A stretch of 64,000 nucleotides of DNA from Solibacillus sp. FSL W7-1436. Its GTDB lineage: Bacteria > Bacillota > Bacilli > Bacillales_A > Planococcaceae. This document shows, one piece after another, positions 9,532 through 18,350 of the stretch. A program made the translations under genes and the position numbers. Every line of letters begins with the position of its first letter. Positions within the stretch are counted from its first letter, which is position 1. Under the pieces are notes generated by a model. The model was not told the origin of the DNA and did no database searches. It saw only the letters and a program-made list of their open reading frames with translations. Location: positions 3,214,501 through 3,278,500 of the forward strand of contig NZ_JBBOWV010000001.1 of NCBI RefSeq assembly GCF_038007305.1, read 5' to 3'.

Positions 9532-11960
9532 TGAGTTTTGTAGAAAAATTTCAAGATCTGCCATTAGAAGAAGTAATGGGTGACCGTTTTGGTCGCTATT
9601 CCAAATATATTATTCAGGACCGGGCATTACCGGATACGCGTGACGGGCTAAAACCTGTACAACGTCGTATATTATATGCAATGTTCCATGAAGGTAATAC
9701 TTTTGACAAACCGTTCCGTAAATCGGCAAAAACAGTCGGTAACGTAATCGGTAACTACCATCCGCACGGCGATAGCTCGGTATATGATGCGATGGTCCGT
9801 ATGAGTCAGGACTGGAAAAGCCGTCAGATGCTGGTTGAAATGCATGGTAACAACGGTTCTGTCGATGGGGACCCGCCAGCCGCAATGCGTTATACGGAAG
9901 CGCGTCTTTCGGCGATTGCCGCAGAACTTCTGCGTGATATTAATAAAAATACAGTTGAATTCGTACCGAACTTTGATGATCAGGATATGGAACCGACTGT
10001 ATTGCCATCCCGATTCCCGAATTTATTAGTCAACGGCGCAACAGGTATTTCGGCCGGTTATGCGACGGATATTCCGCCACATAATCTGCAGGAAGCACTT
10101 GATGCGGTTTTAATGCGTCTTGACAACAAAAACTGTACAGTCGATGAACTGATGACCGTTATTAAAGGTCCCGATTTTCCTACGGGCGGGATTATTCAAG
10201 GTATTGACGGCATTAAAAAAGCATACGAAACAGGAAAAGGGAAAATCATTGTCCGTTCACGTACAGAAATTGAACAGTTAAAAGGCAATAAAGAACAGAT
10301 TATCATTACCGAAATTCCGTTTGAAGTTAACAAGGCCAATATGATCCGTAAAATGGACGAGCTGCGCGTCAATGACCGCCGTTTAGACGGAATTTCAGAA
10401 ATTCGCGATGAGTCGGACCGTGACGGTTTACGGATTGTTGTTGAGCTGAAAAAAGATGTGCCTGCACAAGGTATTTTAAATTTCCTGTTAAAATCAACGG
10501 ATTTGCAAGTTTCATATAACTTCAATATGATAGCGATTCATAACCGTCGTCCGATGATGATGACATTGCCGCTCATGCTGGATGCGTACATTGATCACCA
10601 GAAGGAAATTGTACGACGCAGATCCCAATATGACTTAACAAAAGCAGAGGATCGCTTACATATCGTAGAAGGTCTTATGAAAGCCTTATCCATTTTGGAT
10701 GAAGTGATTGAAACAATCCGTGCTTCAAAAGATAAACGCGATGCAAAAAATAACATTATCGAGAAATTCGGCTTTTCGGAAGAACAGGCAGAAGCGATTG
10801 TCAGCCTTCAACTTTACCGTTTAACAAATACCGATATTACACAACTGCAAAAAGAGCAAGATGAACTGCATGAGCTTGTTGTGAAACTGAAAGCCATTTT
10901 AGAGGACGAGAAGAAATTGATCCGTGTGATAAAGTCCGAATTGAACGATATTAAAAAACGCTTTACTTTACCTCGTCTTTCTACAATCGAAGCAGAAATC
11001 GAAGAAATTAAAGTAACGCGTGATGTGTTGGTGCCAAGTGAAGAAGTTGTCGTAACCGTAACAAAGGACGGCTATGTGAAACGGACAAGCCTTCGTTCGC
11101 ACAGTGCGTCAAACGGCAAGGATTTTGCGATGAAAGAGTCCGATTACTTGCTGTATGAAGCCAACTTGAATACACAGCATCATTTACTCCTGTTTACGAG
11201 CAAAGGGCACTATATTTACCAGCCGGTACATGAATTGCCGGATATTCGCTGGAAAGATCTCGGACAGCATATTTCAAGTATTGTCCCGATCGATTCAAAC
11301 GAGGAAATTATCGAAGTCATCGGTATTGAAACGTTCGAGCAGCCGGATACTTATGTATTTACCGCTACAAAAGACGGACAGATTAAGCGTTCGGCACTTG
11401 CCGATTATATTGTCACTCGTTATTCGAAACCGATTAAGACAATGAATTTAAAAGGTGCAGACGAGATGATTTTTGCGCGTCTTGTTACGGATAAGGAAGA
11501 AGTATTGCTTTCGACAAACACGAGCTATACAATCCGTTTCCCTATGGAAGATCTTCCGGTAACTGGTGTAAAAACTGCAGGAGTTAAAGGGATTATTGTT
11601 AAAGAGGGTGAGTACCTTGCGGCGGTTGCATTATTGAATCCGGAGCAGGAACAAGAACTTGTTATTGTCACACAGCGCGGTGCAGTTAAACGCATGTTGT
11701 TATCGGAACTTGAGCTGGGCAACCGTGCAAAACGCGGTGTCGTCATTTTAAAAGAGCTTAAATCGAACCCGCACCGTATTTATACAATTTTAGTTGTCAA
11801 CTTTAGAAATACGTTGACAATCGAGACCGAAAAAGGCGTAAAGGAAACGATTTCGGTGACATCCTTAACGAGAGCGGACCGTTATTCAAACGGTTCACTA
11901 CGGATTGATACAGAAGGCGATGGGGCAATCTGCCGCGCCTATGTCGAAAAGACAGAGTAG
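9531..11960 (+). CDS. parC: DNA topoisomerase IV subunit A ParC
   Basis: ParC carries the breakage-rejoining active site of topoisomerase IV. At 809 residues it has the expected length. The quinolone-pocket region [17 protein letters not shown] (about residues 81-97) holds the Ser and is followed by the catalytic Tyr in [12 protein letters not shown] (about 124). The [16 protein letters not shown] tower/coiled-coil region and a C-terminal beta-pinwheel (after about 490) with GQIKRSAL-like blades are present. It starts in the TAATG overlap with parE. No terminator adjoins the stop; the next one is at 12081. Confidence 0.96.
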   Translation: MSFVEKFQDLPLEEVMGDRFGRYSKYIIQDRALPDTRDGLKPVQRRILYAMFHEGNTFDKPFRKSAKTVGNVIGNYHPHGDSSVYDAMVRMSQDWKSRQMLVEMHGNNGSVDGDPPAAMRYTEARLSAIAAELLRDINKNTVEFVPNFDDQDMEPTVLPSRFPNLLVNGATGISAGYATDIPPHNLQEALDAVLMRLDNKNCTVDELMTVIKGPDFPTGGIIQGIDGIKKAYETGKGKIIVRSRTEIEQLKGNKEQIIITEIPFEVNKANMIRKMDELRVNDRRLDGISEIRDESDRDGLRIVVELKKDVPAQGILNFLLKSTDLQVSYNFNMIAIHNRRPMMMTLPLMLDAYIDHQKEIVRRRSQYDLTKAEDRLHIVEGLMKALSILDEVIETIRASKDKRDAKNNIIEKFGFSEEQAEAIVSLQLYRLTNTDITQLQKEQDELHELVVKLKAILEDEKKLIRVIKSELNDIKKRFTLPRLSTIEAEIEEIKVTRDVLVPSEEVVVTVTKDGYVKRTSLRSHSASNGKDFAMKESDYLLYEANLNTQHHLLLFTSKGHYIYQPVHELPDIRWKDLGQHISSIVPIDSNEEIIEVIGIETFEQPDTYVFTATKDGQIKRSALADYIVTRYSKPIKTMNLKGADEMIFARLVTDKEEVLLSTNTSYTIRFPMEDLPVTGVKTAGVKGIIVKEGEYLAAVALLNPEQEQELVIVTQRGAVKRMLLSELELGNRAKRGVVILKELKSNPHRIYTILVVNFRNTLTIETEKGVKETISVTSLTRADRYSNGSLRIDTEGDGAICRAYVEKTE

Positions 11961-12008
11961 GATTCATGTATATTAGCCGGAATCCAAACATAAGATAAAA
12001 GTAATTCA

Positions 12009-12110
12009 TTGACATGAAAGGCATACTTTCATACAATGAAGTTAGTAAGATTCATGCGTGATGGATCTACAGTAGTACAGAGCGGTTGGGTGGCCCCCAA
12101 CCGCTTTTTT
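12009..12110 (+). ncRNA. Candidate small RNA after parC (promoter plus terminator)
   Basis: A full consensus promoter, TTGACA (12009-12014), 17 bases, TACAAT (12032-12037), is followed only about 45 bases after the predicted start by a strong terminator (AGCGGTTGGG, 12081-12090, pairing with CCCAACCGCT, then T6). The transcript would be about 65 nt. A reading frame from ATG 12054 has no ribosome binding site and runs through the terminator stem, so a non-coding transcript is favoured. The hairpin may also end read-through from parC. Confidence 0.45.
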
Positions 12111-12133
12111 ATTTACCTTTTTTATGGCAGATT

Positions 12134-12180
12134 AAAAACACCACCTAGATGGCTAGTCTAAGTGGTGAAAATTATTTTTT
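12134..12180. terminator. Bidirectional terminator
   Basis: CACCAC (12139-12144) pairs with GTGGTG (12162-12167), with an inner TAGA/TCTA pairing. A T5 run follows on the minus strand (12138-12134) and a T-rich tail on the plus strand. It ends the small minus-strand gene at 12179. Confidence 0.75.
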
Positions 12181-12319
12181 ACAGCATCATCCGGAAAAAA
12201 CGATAAATGGTATCGACAATACGAAAAATGTCTGTCGCGTAGCGAAAAATGGCGAGTTTTTCCTTACGCTTTTTTTCCGAAACAGCCTTAGCCTTTTCTT
12301 TGCGTGATGGATAAGACAC
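12179..12319 (-). CDS. 46-residue basic small protein
   Basis: GTG start at 12319 with a near-perfect Shine-Dalgarno site (AAAGGAGGTG) eight bases upstream; terminator at its 3' end. The N-terminal half is very basic (SRKEKAKAVSEKKRKEK) and the C-terminal half is an amphipathic or hydrophobic helix (FRIVDTIYRFFRMML). I do not recognise a family. A membrane-surface or nucleic-acid-binding peptide would fit the composition; that is inference. The Shine-Dalgarno site is inside a hairpin, which hints at translational control. It was found by reading for ribosome binding sites. Confidence 0.7.
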   Translation of the reverse strand: MSYPSRKEKAKAVSEKKRKEKLAIFRYATDIFRIVDTIYRFFRMML

Positions 12320-12329
12320 AGTAGTACAC

Positions 12330-12346
12330 CTCCTTTACAAAAGGAG
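12330..12346 (-). promoter_or_regulatory. Hairpin sequestering the Shine-Dalgarno site
   Basis: On the minus strand CTCCTTT, loop TGT, AAAGGAG: a perfect 7-bp stem that buries the ribosome binding site of the 46-codon gene. It could hold translation off until opened by temperature, a ribosome or another RNA. Confidence 0.5.
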
Positions 12347-12431
12347 TCAGCTGGATGCTGCTTTTCTATTGTACCATGAAATATTAAGGAGAATATTCCT
12401 GTTTTTAATAGAAAAAACCATAGTAAAAGCG

Positions 12432-12854
12432 TCAAATTCCGGCTAGAAATTCTCCGGATTTTGACGCTTTTTTATTCGTGAGTGTTTTTACAAAGATCCA
12501 TTTCTGTTCAGGCGGCAGAAGGATATTATTCCGCTTGACCGCACCGATCTTGAACCCCGTATAACCTTCCTCGACTACAAATTGGTAAATATCCTGCTGC
12601 TGATCTTTCGTTCCTGTCAACTGGACGACATGCTGGCCATTTCGGGCGGTAAAGTACTCCCAATACGTTAATTCGTATTGACCATCAAATACTTCAGCAA
12701 TATGCAACTCTTCGTTAAAAGGCCATTGCTGCGCTTTTACATAATCGATATAGGGGGAATCCGTATCAATTTCTTCCCCGTTCAGTACAAAGCCGACAAT
12801 ACAGCCCATCACTACGACACAAATGAAAACGCGTAAATGTTGTCCAAACGTCAT
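12432..12854 (-). CDS. Hypothetical membrane-anchored protein
   Basis: The start is placed at ATG 12854 (MTFGQHLRVFICVV), with GAGGAGTG just upstream, giving 140 residues. One predicted N-terminal membrane segment (about residues 8-24, VFICVVVMGCIVGFVLNG) precedes a roughly 110-residue outside domain rich in Tyr, Gln and charged residues (GQYELTYWEYF, GYTGFKIGAVKRN). No family recognised. The stop codon lies inside a large hairpin (AAAAGCGTCAAATTCCGG with CCGGATTTTGACGCTTTT, 12423-12472) that can act as a terminator on either strand. Confidence 0.7.
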   Translation of the reverse strand: MTFGQHLRVFICVVVMGCIVGFVLNGEEIDTDSPYIDYVKAQQWPFNEELHIAEVFDGQYELTYWEYFTARNGQHVVQLTGTKDQQQDIYQFVVEEGYTGFKIGAVKRNNILLPPEQKWIFVKTLTNKKASKSGEFLAGI

Positions 12855-12907
12855 CGCTTCACTCCTCAACAAAGAATAGGGGAGACTTCACAAAAACAGT
12901 AGGGTTA

Positions 12908-12943
12908 TAAAAAATCAGCCTCTAACACTGTTAGAAGCTGATT
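12908..12943 (-). terminator. Terminator after the first acetate symporter gene
   Basis: Minus strand AATCAGC-TTCTAAC, 3-base loop, GTTAGAG-GCTGATT, then a T run; 45 bases past the symporter stop. Confidence 0.88.
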
Positions 12944-12987
12944 CGTTTTTTTCCTCAACTCGTCAAGTCAAAGTAAGGAAGGTTATT

Positions 12988-14541
12988 TTAGTGAGAAATG
13001 TCTTGTACAGAAATACCCGTTTGAGCTTTTACTTCTACTTCACGGTATTTCAGATCATTTCTTTCTTTAGAAATTAATGTACCGATAAATCCGCCTAAGA
13101 ATCCAAGAGGTACAGAAATTAATGCAGGGTTCGTTAACATAATTAACGGTTCACCCACAAAGATTGCTTTACCTTCAACCGGATTCCATACGTTTGGAGA
13201 AACGGCAACTAAAATCAATGCAGAGATTAAACCTGTCAACATTGCTGTAACCGCACCTGATGTGTTGAAACGTTTCCAGTAAATTGTGTAGATGATTACC
13301 GGTAAGTTCGCTGATGCCGCGATACAGAATGCTAATGATACTAGGAACGCCACGTTTAATGTTTGAGCACCCAATGCTAACAGAATCGAAACAACCGAGA
13401 TAATGATTGAACCGATACGGGCTGCTTTAACCGCCTCTTTTTCAGAAACTTTCCCTTTTTTAATAATCTGTCCGTAAATATCATGAGATAGGGCAGATGC
13501 ACCTGAAAGTACTAAACCTGCTACTACCGCTAAGATTGTCGCGAATGCTACCGCACAAACGAATGAGAACAGAATATCGCCACCAAGCGCTTGTGCCAAT
13601 AGTGGAGCAGCCATGTTTCCTGCCGGGTTCGCTGCTATGATTTTGTCTGCACCAACGAATGCTGCTGCACCGAAACCTAGGAAGATTGTTAATACATAGA
13701 ATAAACCAACAATCCAAGTAGCCCAAATTACTGAAGAACGGGCTGTTTGTGCGTCTTTTACTGTGAAGAAACGCATTAGGATGTGTGGAAGACCTGCTGT
13801 ACCAAGTACTAACGCCATTAGCATTGAAATTGTATCAATACCGTTTGTATAACGTAAACCTGGATTTAAGTAAGCTGCACCATGTTCAGTTTCAGTTGTC
13901 ATTTGCGTAAACATTTGTGCAATCGAGAAGTCGAATTTTGCTAATACTAAGAATGAAATAATGACAGTACCTAACATTAATAGCGCTGCTTTAATGATCT
14001 GTACCCAAGATGTGGCAGTCATACCACCGAATAATACGTAAATCGTCATCATGACACCAACTAATAGTACCGCCATCCAGTATTCAATACCTAAAAGTAA
14101 TTGAATAAGAGCACCTGCACCTACAAGCTGTGCGATCATGTAGAATAATACGATTGTAATCGTAGATAATGCTGCTGTACCACGAACCTTCGCTTTATCG
14201 AAACGAGCTGTAATCATGTCGGCCAATGTGAATCGGCCTAAGTTACGTAATGGCTCAGCTACGATATATAAAACTACTAAATAGGCTACAAGGTAACCGA
14301 TCGAGAAGAAGAAGCCATCGAATCCGAATAAGGCAATCGAACCCGCGATACCCAGGAATGATGCTGCCGATAAGTAGTCACCGGCAATGGCCATACCATT
14401 TTGCCAGCCTGTTAACCCGCCGCCAGCTGTGTAGAAATCCGACGCACTGGATGTACGTTTAGAAGCCCACCAAGTAATGACTAACGTTAAACCTACGATT
14501 GCTACGAAGAAGAAGACGGCTGTAAAACTCATCCCATTCAT
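12988..14541 (-). CDS. Sodium:solute symporter, acetate permease ActP-like (copy 1)
   Basis: A 517-residue polytopic protein of the sodium:solute symporter family with about 13 membrane segments. The start FYTAGGGLTGWQNGMAIAGDYLS is cut here to its core: GGGLTGWQNGMAIAGDYLSA (about 41-60), the family's substrate/Na region. FGGMTATSWVQ and AVVAGLVLSGASALSHDIYG are typical of ActP/YjcG acetate carriers. The gene overlaps its DUF485 partner by one base (TAATG), the yjcH-actP arrangement. A second such pair lies upstream, so the locus is a tandem duplication. Substrate is probably a short-chain carboxylate; acetate is inferred. Confidence 0.88.
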   Translation of the reverse strand: MNGMSFTAVFFFVAIVGLTLVITWWASKRTSSASDFYTAGGGLTGWQNGMAIAGDYLSAASFLGIAGSIALFGFDGFFFSIGYLVAYLVVLYIVAEPLRNLGRFTLADMITARFDKAKVRGTAALSTITIVLFYMIAQLVGAGALIQLLLGIEYWMAVLLVGVMMTIYVLFGGMTATSWVQIIKAALLMLGTVIISFLVLAKFDFSIAQMFTQMTTETEHGAAYLNPGLRYTNGIDTISMLMALVLGTAGLPHILMRFFTVKDAQTARSSVIWATWIVGLFYVLTIFLGFGAAAFVGADKIIAANPAGNMAAPLLAQALGGDILFSFVCAVAFATILAVVAGLVLSGASALSHDIYGQIIKKGKVSEKEAVKAARIGSIIISVVSILLALGAQTLNVAFLVSLAFCIAASANLPVIIYTIYWKRFNTSGAVTAMLTGLISALILVAVSPNVWNPVEGKAIFVGEPLIMLTNPALISVPLGFLGGFIGTLISKERNDLKYREVEVKAQTGISVQDISH

Positions 14542-14864
14542 TATTTACGACCTCCTTCATATTCCGCAATGATCGCTTTCGCTTCTGCGTCATATTTATT
14601 AGCACGTGCTACATAGAAGTGAGCCAGCCCCCAAGTCATTATGAACAGACCTGCTGAATACACCCATACCCATGTAATATCACCAATCGCTTTTTGATGT
14701 AAGATTTCTGTAAACGAAGTTAAGATTGGCAATAACATATAAAGTACTAAAAAGATTGCGGTAACCGACCATAAAAACGAATTCTTTTTCTTCGCAAGTT
14801 GCCTGAAAGATTGCTGTGATGCAATTCTTTCATAATCAATAATCGGCTTTTGCTTATTCCCCAT
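14541..14864 (-). CDS. DUF485 (YjcH-like) membrane protein (copy 1)
   Basis: Start set at ATG 14864 (MGNKQKPIIDYERI), with GGGGG seven bases upstream, giving 107 residues. Two predicted membrane segments (about 38-58 and 75-95) with the DUF485 pattern ITWVWVYSAGLFIMTWGLAHFY. These small proteins are almost always encoded just before SSS acetate permeases and are presumed partners or stabilisers; the mechanism is not established. Its stop overlaps the symporter start. Confidence 0.85.
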   Translation of the reverse strand: MGNKQKPIIDYERIASQQSFRQLAKKKNSFLWSVTAIFLVLYMLLPILTSFTEILHQKAIGDITWVWVYSAGLFIMTWGLAHFYVARANKYDAEAKAIIAEYEGGRK

Positions 14865-15357
14865 AAACATTCCCCCATTTTGTGATAATTATTACTGCTT
14901 AATGTACGTAAAATTCTACTTTTAGGATTTTACATTTTCATTCTATTTTAGCTGTAACAAAATTGCAACACTTTTTAAATAAATTATGCAGAAAAATTTC
15001 TTGAAAAAATAAGTTTAATAGAGAAAAAATAATACATTAAGGGGAAAATATTAATTTGTTAGATTTTGGATATTGTCGATAAAACTAGTCATTACGTGGG
15101 TTTGTAGGACCCAAAACTTTAAAAAATTACAAAAAATCAGAAAATAATTATAAGAAAATATTATTCATTTTAATAAGTAAAAGTAATATTTAAAAAATGA
15201 TTTATTTTACAAAAAAATAAATTCAGTATATTCGAAAAGTTATATTCATGAAAAAAATGGTATAAAAAACGAAAAAACTGCTCAAAAATAGAGAATATTT
15301 TCGAGACAGTTTTGTTTAATTTCAATTTTTAGTTCTATTTATTATTTCTTATAATAA
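14865..15357. other. AT-rich gap between the two symporter pairs, with terminator
   Basis: No gene is supported in this very AT-rich 490-base stretch. It ends with a terminator for the upstream symporter gene at 15274-15313: AAAACTG-CTC pairs with GAG-ACAGTTTT, T-rich on the minus strand. The part near 14870-15000 should hold the promoter of copy 1; no clear -35/-10 pair was chosen. Confidence 0.6.
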
Positions 15358-16908
15358 TTAATGGGAAACATCCTGTACAGAAATCCCTGTATGTGCTTTT
15401 ACGCGGATTTCTTTATAAACACGTTCAGCCTCTGCCTGTTCCACTTTATGTGCCGTTAAAATCGAGCCTAAGTAGCCTGCAAAGAAGCTTAAAGGAATCG
15501 TAATAATGGCAGGCACCGCCAAGTTCACGATTGGTTCACCTACTAAAATTGCATTTCCTGTAGGACTCCAAATGTTCGGACCAAGCGCACCTAATACGAG
15601 ACAGGAAACTAAACCTGTTACCATTGCAGCAACCGCGCCGTTTGCATTGAATTTCTTCCAATAGATCGTATAGAGAATAACCGGTAAGTTTGCCGATGCC
15701 CCGATACAGAATGCAAACGATACTAAGAAGGAAACGTTTAAGCTCTGTGCAAATAATGCCAAAATGATTGAAACAATCGCAATCGAAATCGAACCGATTC
15801 GGGCAGCTAAAACTTGTTGCTTTTCCGTTAATTTACCGTCTTTAAGAATTTCACCATAAATATCATGGGAAATTGCCGATGCACCTGTTAATACTAAACC
15901 GGATACAACCGCTAATATAGTAGCAAAGGCAACCGCACAAATGAATGATAATAAGATATTGCCGCCTAAAAACTCTGCCAACAGTGGGGCAGCCGTATTA
16001 CCCGCAGAATTTTCTGCGATGATTTTATCAAAGCCGACGAAATGCATGGCACCAAAGCCTAAGAAAATTGTCAACGAGAAGAAGATCGCTGTAATCCATG
16101 TTGTCCATGAAATGGAAGCGCGGGCCGTCTTCGCATCTTTTACAGTAAAGAAGCGCATTAAAATATGCGGTAAACCAGATGTACCTAATACTAATGCAAG
16201 CATCATCGAAACCGAATCGATCGTTGATGTGTACTTCATACCAGGAACCAGATACTGTTCCCCGTAATTAGTGCTGACCGTATCAAACATTTTCACTAAA
16301 TTGAAATCAAACTTCGAAAATACTAAAAATGCCAACAATGTTGTACCGAACAACAATAGACCCGCTTTAATAATCTGTACCCAGCTCGTTGCCGTCATTC
16401 CGCCGAACAGTACGTACGTCGTCATCATAACTCCTACTATTAAAACAGCCATCCAATACTCAATACCGAATAAAAGTTTAATTAGTGCACCGGCACCAAC
16501 TAATTGGGCAATCATATACAAAATAACGATAATAATCGTTCCTGTTGCCGCTACACCGCGAATCCGTTTTTCATTGAAACGTGCCGTCAGCATATCCGCC
16601 AATGTATAGCGTCCTAAATTACGCATCGGTTCCGCTATTATATATAGTAGAACTAAATTGGCTACAACATATCCGACAGAGAAGAAGAAGCCGTCAAAAC
16701 CTGTTAATGCAATCGCCCCGGAAACCCCAAGGAATGCAGCTGCAGATAAGTAGTCACCAGCAATGGCAAAGCCGTTTTGCCAACCTTTTAAACCACCGCC
16801 AGCTGTATAGAAATCGCTTGCTGAAGAAGTTCTTCTAGCAGCGATATATGTAACGATCAATGTTAAACCTACGATACCGAGAAAGAAACCTGCTGAAACA
16901 AGATTCAT
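15358..16908 (-). CDS. Sodium:solute symporter, acetate permease ActP-like (copy 2)
   Basis: A 516-residue paralogue of the symporter at 12988, alignable end to end without large gaps (both share GGGLxGWQNGxAIAGDYLSA, FGGMTATSWVQIIKA, LPHILMRFFTVKDA and end in TGISVQDxSH). Differences cluster in loops (about 205-225) and the C-terminal 60 residues. The family couples sodium or proton entry to carboxylate uptake. It starts two bases after its DUF485 gene. Keeping two complete pairs suggests different affinity, substrate or regulation rather than simple redundancy; this is inference. Confidence 0.88.
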   Translation of the reverse strand: MNLVSAGFFLGIVGLTLIVTYIAARRTSSASDFYTAGGGLKGWQNGFAIAGDYLSAAAFLGVSGAIALTGFDGFFFSVGYVVANLVLLYIIAEPMRNLGRYTLADMLTARFNEKRIRGVAATGTIIIVILYMIAQLVGAGALIKLLFGIEYWMAVLIVGVMMTTYVLFGGMTATSWVQIIKAGLLLFGTTLLAFLVFSKFDFNLVKMFDTVSTNYGEQYLVPGMKYTSTIDSVSMMLALVLGTSGLPHILMRFFTVKDAKTARASISWTTWITAIFFSLTIFLGFGAMHFVGFDKIIAENSAGNTAAPLLAEFLGGNILLSFICAVAFATILAVVSGLVLTGASAISHDIYGEILKDGKLTEKQQVLAARIGSISIAIVSIILALFAQSLNVSFLVSFAFCIGASANLPVILYTIYWKKFNANGAVAAMVTGLVSCLVLGALGPNIWSPTGNAILVGEPIVNLAVPAIITIPLSFFAGYLGSILTAHKVEQAEAERVYKEIRVKAHTGISVQDVSH

Positions 16909-16910
16909 CG

Positions 16911-17249
16911 TTATGCACCTGCCTTTTCATATTCTTGTAAAACAGCAGCTGCCGCTTTATCGAATTTAGCTGCCATTTTTACGTAGAGTGTACATAAAAT
17001 AATTGTCATAATGAATAGGGCAAGCGAGTAGACCCATACCCAAGTAATGCTGCCAACAGCCTTCTGTTGTAACACAGGTGTGAACGCCAATACCGGCAGT
17101 AAGATGTACAATGTCAAAAATGTTATAGTTATTCCAAATAAAAATGTGTTTTTCTTCTTTACAAACTGATTGAATGTTTCCATGCGATCGATTTTATCAT
17201 AGTTAATACCATCGCATTTCGTTGAGATTTTATCCCCTAATTGACTCAA
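16911..17249 (-). CDS. DUF485 (YjcH-like) membrane protein (copy 2)
   Basis: A 112-residue paralogue of the protein at 14541, with two predicted membrane segments and the ITWVWVYSLALFIMTIILC motif. Start is TTG with AAGGGGGAA nine bases upstream. The N-terminal 25 residues differ from copy 1. It leads the second symporter pair and probably its operon; role as a symporter partner is inferred from family context. Confidence 0.83.
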   Translation of the reverse strand: MSQLGDKISTKCDGINYDKIDRMETFNQFVKKKNTFLFGITITFLTLYILLPVLAFTPVLQQKAVGSITWVWVYSLALFIMTIILCTLYVKMAAKFDKAAAAVLQEYEKAGA

Positions 17250-17792
17250 CGTAATTCCCCCTTATGAAAAATTTTTCTGTTTTAAACGGAATATTACTAA
17301 TGAAATCCGTTAATAGTACTCATTGTAAGAGGGGAAAGAATATAATGCAATAACATTTTTTCTGAAAAATTAGAATGTTTAAAATGCGAATGGAACAGAA
17401 TTATCAAGTTTTAAGGAGAGAAAATTTAAGAAGATGAATTAAAAATTTACAAAACATTATTATTTACGGAAAGGGAGTAAAGAAAAACAAATTTTAAACA
17501 GAAATTAGATTACATAAAGCACAATATTATATTTCGATACTTAAAATATTTATGATTTAATCTGAATCTAAGTCATTCAGCACATTGTACTATAACACAA
17601 AAGAAATGATAAAAATTTGATATACTATCAATATAAAAATTTTTATTTTATTTAAGGGAATTCATTTATGGAAGAAATCTAATTATTTACAAAAAAAATG
17701 AAAGAGAAATGATAATATTTTGACTGCATATGAGAAAAAACCCGAGATATTATAAAGGACTAATCATAAAAGTACTAAATTGGAGGAATACG
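17250..17792. other. AT-rich intergenic region
   Basis: About 540 bases between divergent genes. It must carry the promoter of the second symporter pair (minus strand) and that of the acetyltransferase (plus strand). Several A/T runs are present, but I see no convincing gene, terminator or named regulatory site. Confidence 0.5.
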
Positions 17793-18332
17793 ATGTTGAA
17801 TTTAAATACGAAGCGGTTAACGTTTGTACGTTATACGGAAAAGGATCTTCCATATGTTATCGAGCTTGTTTCGGATCCGTTTATGATGAAATTTATTGGC
17901 GACGGGCAAGTAAAGGATCAACAATATGCGATCCATTTAATTGAACGGATGGTTGAACAGTACCGAAACTTTGGGGATTACGGGTTACATAAACTGATTC
18001 ATCGTCAAACGGGAGAATTTATCGGACACGCGGGGCTTGTTGCGCAAGTTATTGACGATACATTTGAAATCGAGCTCGGGTACTGGATTAAACGTGCTTA
18101 TTGGGGACAAGGCTACGGATTTGAAGCAGCACAGGCGCTGGCAACATATGCAGACGAAGAAATGTGGCTGCACCGGTATATTTCAGCGATTCAAGCAGGC
18201 AATGAAGGGTCTAAAAGAATTGCTATAAAAAACGGAATGCATTTGGAGAAAATCATTGAAATGGACGGGAAAATGGTTGAAATATATGTTAAGCTCAATT
18301 CATTTGAAGAAGACGAAACCGAAGCGTTATAA
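17793..18332 (+). CDS. GNAT-family N-acetyltransferase
   Basis: Start set at ATG 17793 (MLNLNTKRLTFVRY), with TGGAGGA seven bases upstream, giving 179 residues; the longer frame from 17730 has no site. The TKRLxxRxxTxxD start, the ELGYWIKRAYWGQGYGFEAA acetyl-CoA binding motif A (about residues 95-114, core GQGYGFEA), and AGNEGSKRIAIKNGM (about 138-152) are those of RimJ/RimL-type acetyltransferases (Acetyltransf_3). Substrate unknown. The next gene starts 19 bases on, so the two are probably co-transcribed. Confidence 0.88.
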   Translation: MLNLNTKRLTFVRYTEKDLPYVIELVSDPFMMKFIGDGQVKDQQYAIHLIERMVEQYRNFGDYGLHKLIHRQTGEFIGHAGLVAQVIDDTFEIELGYWIKRAYWGQGYGFEAAQALATYADEEMWLHRYISAIQAGNEGSKRIAIKNGMHLEKIIEMDGKMVEIYVKLNSFEEDETEAL

Positions 18333-18350
18333 GAGGAGTATCGACATATT

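Noticed and set aside
12187-12435. 82-codon minus-strand frame
   Set aside because: It overlaps the 46-codon gene in another frame, has no ribosome binding site, and reads through the Shine-Dalgarno hairpin.
15941-16609. Plus-strand frames of 108 and 112 codons inside the second symporter gene
   Set aside because: Antisense to the conserved symporter; no start signals.
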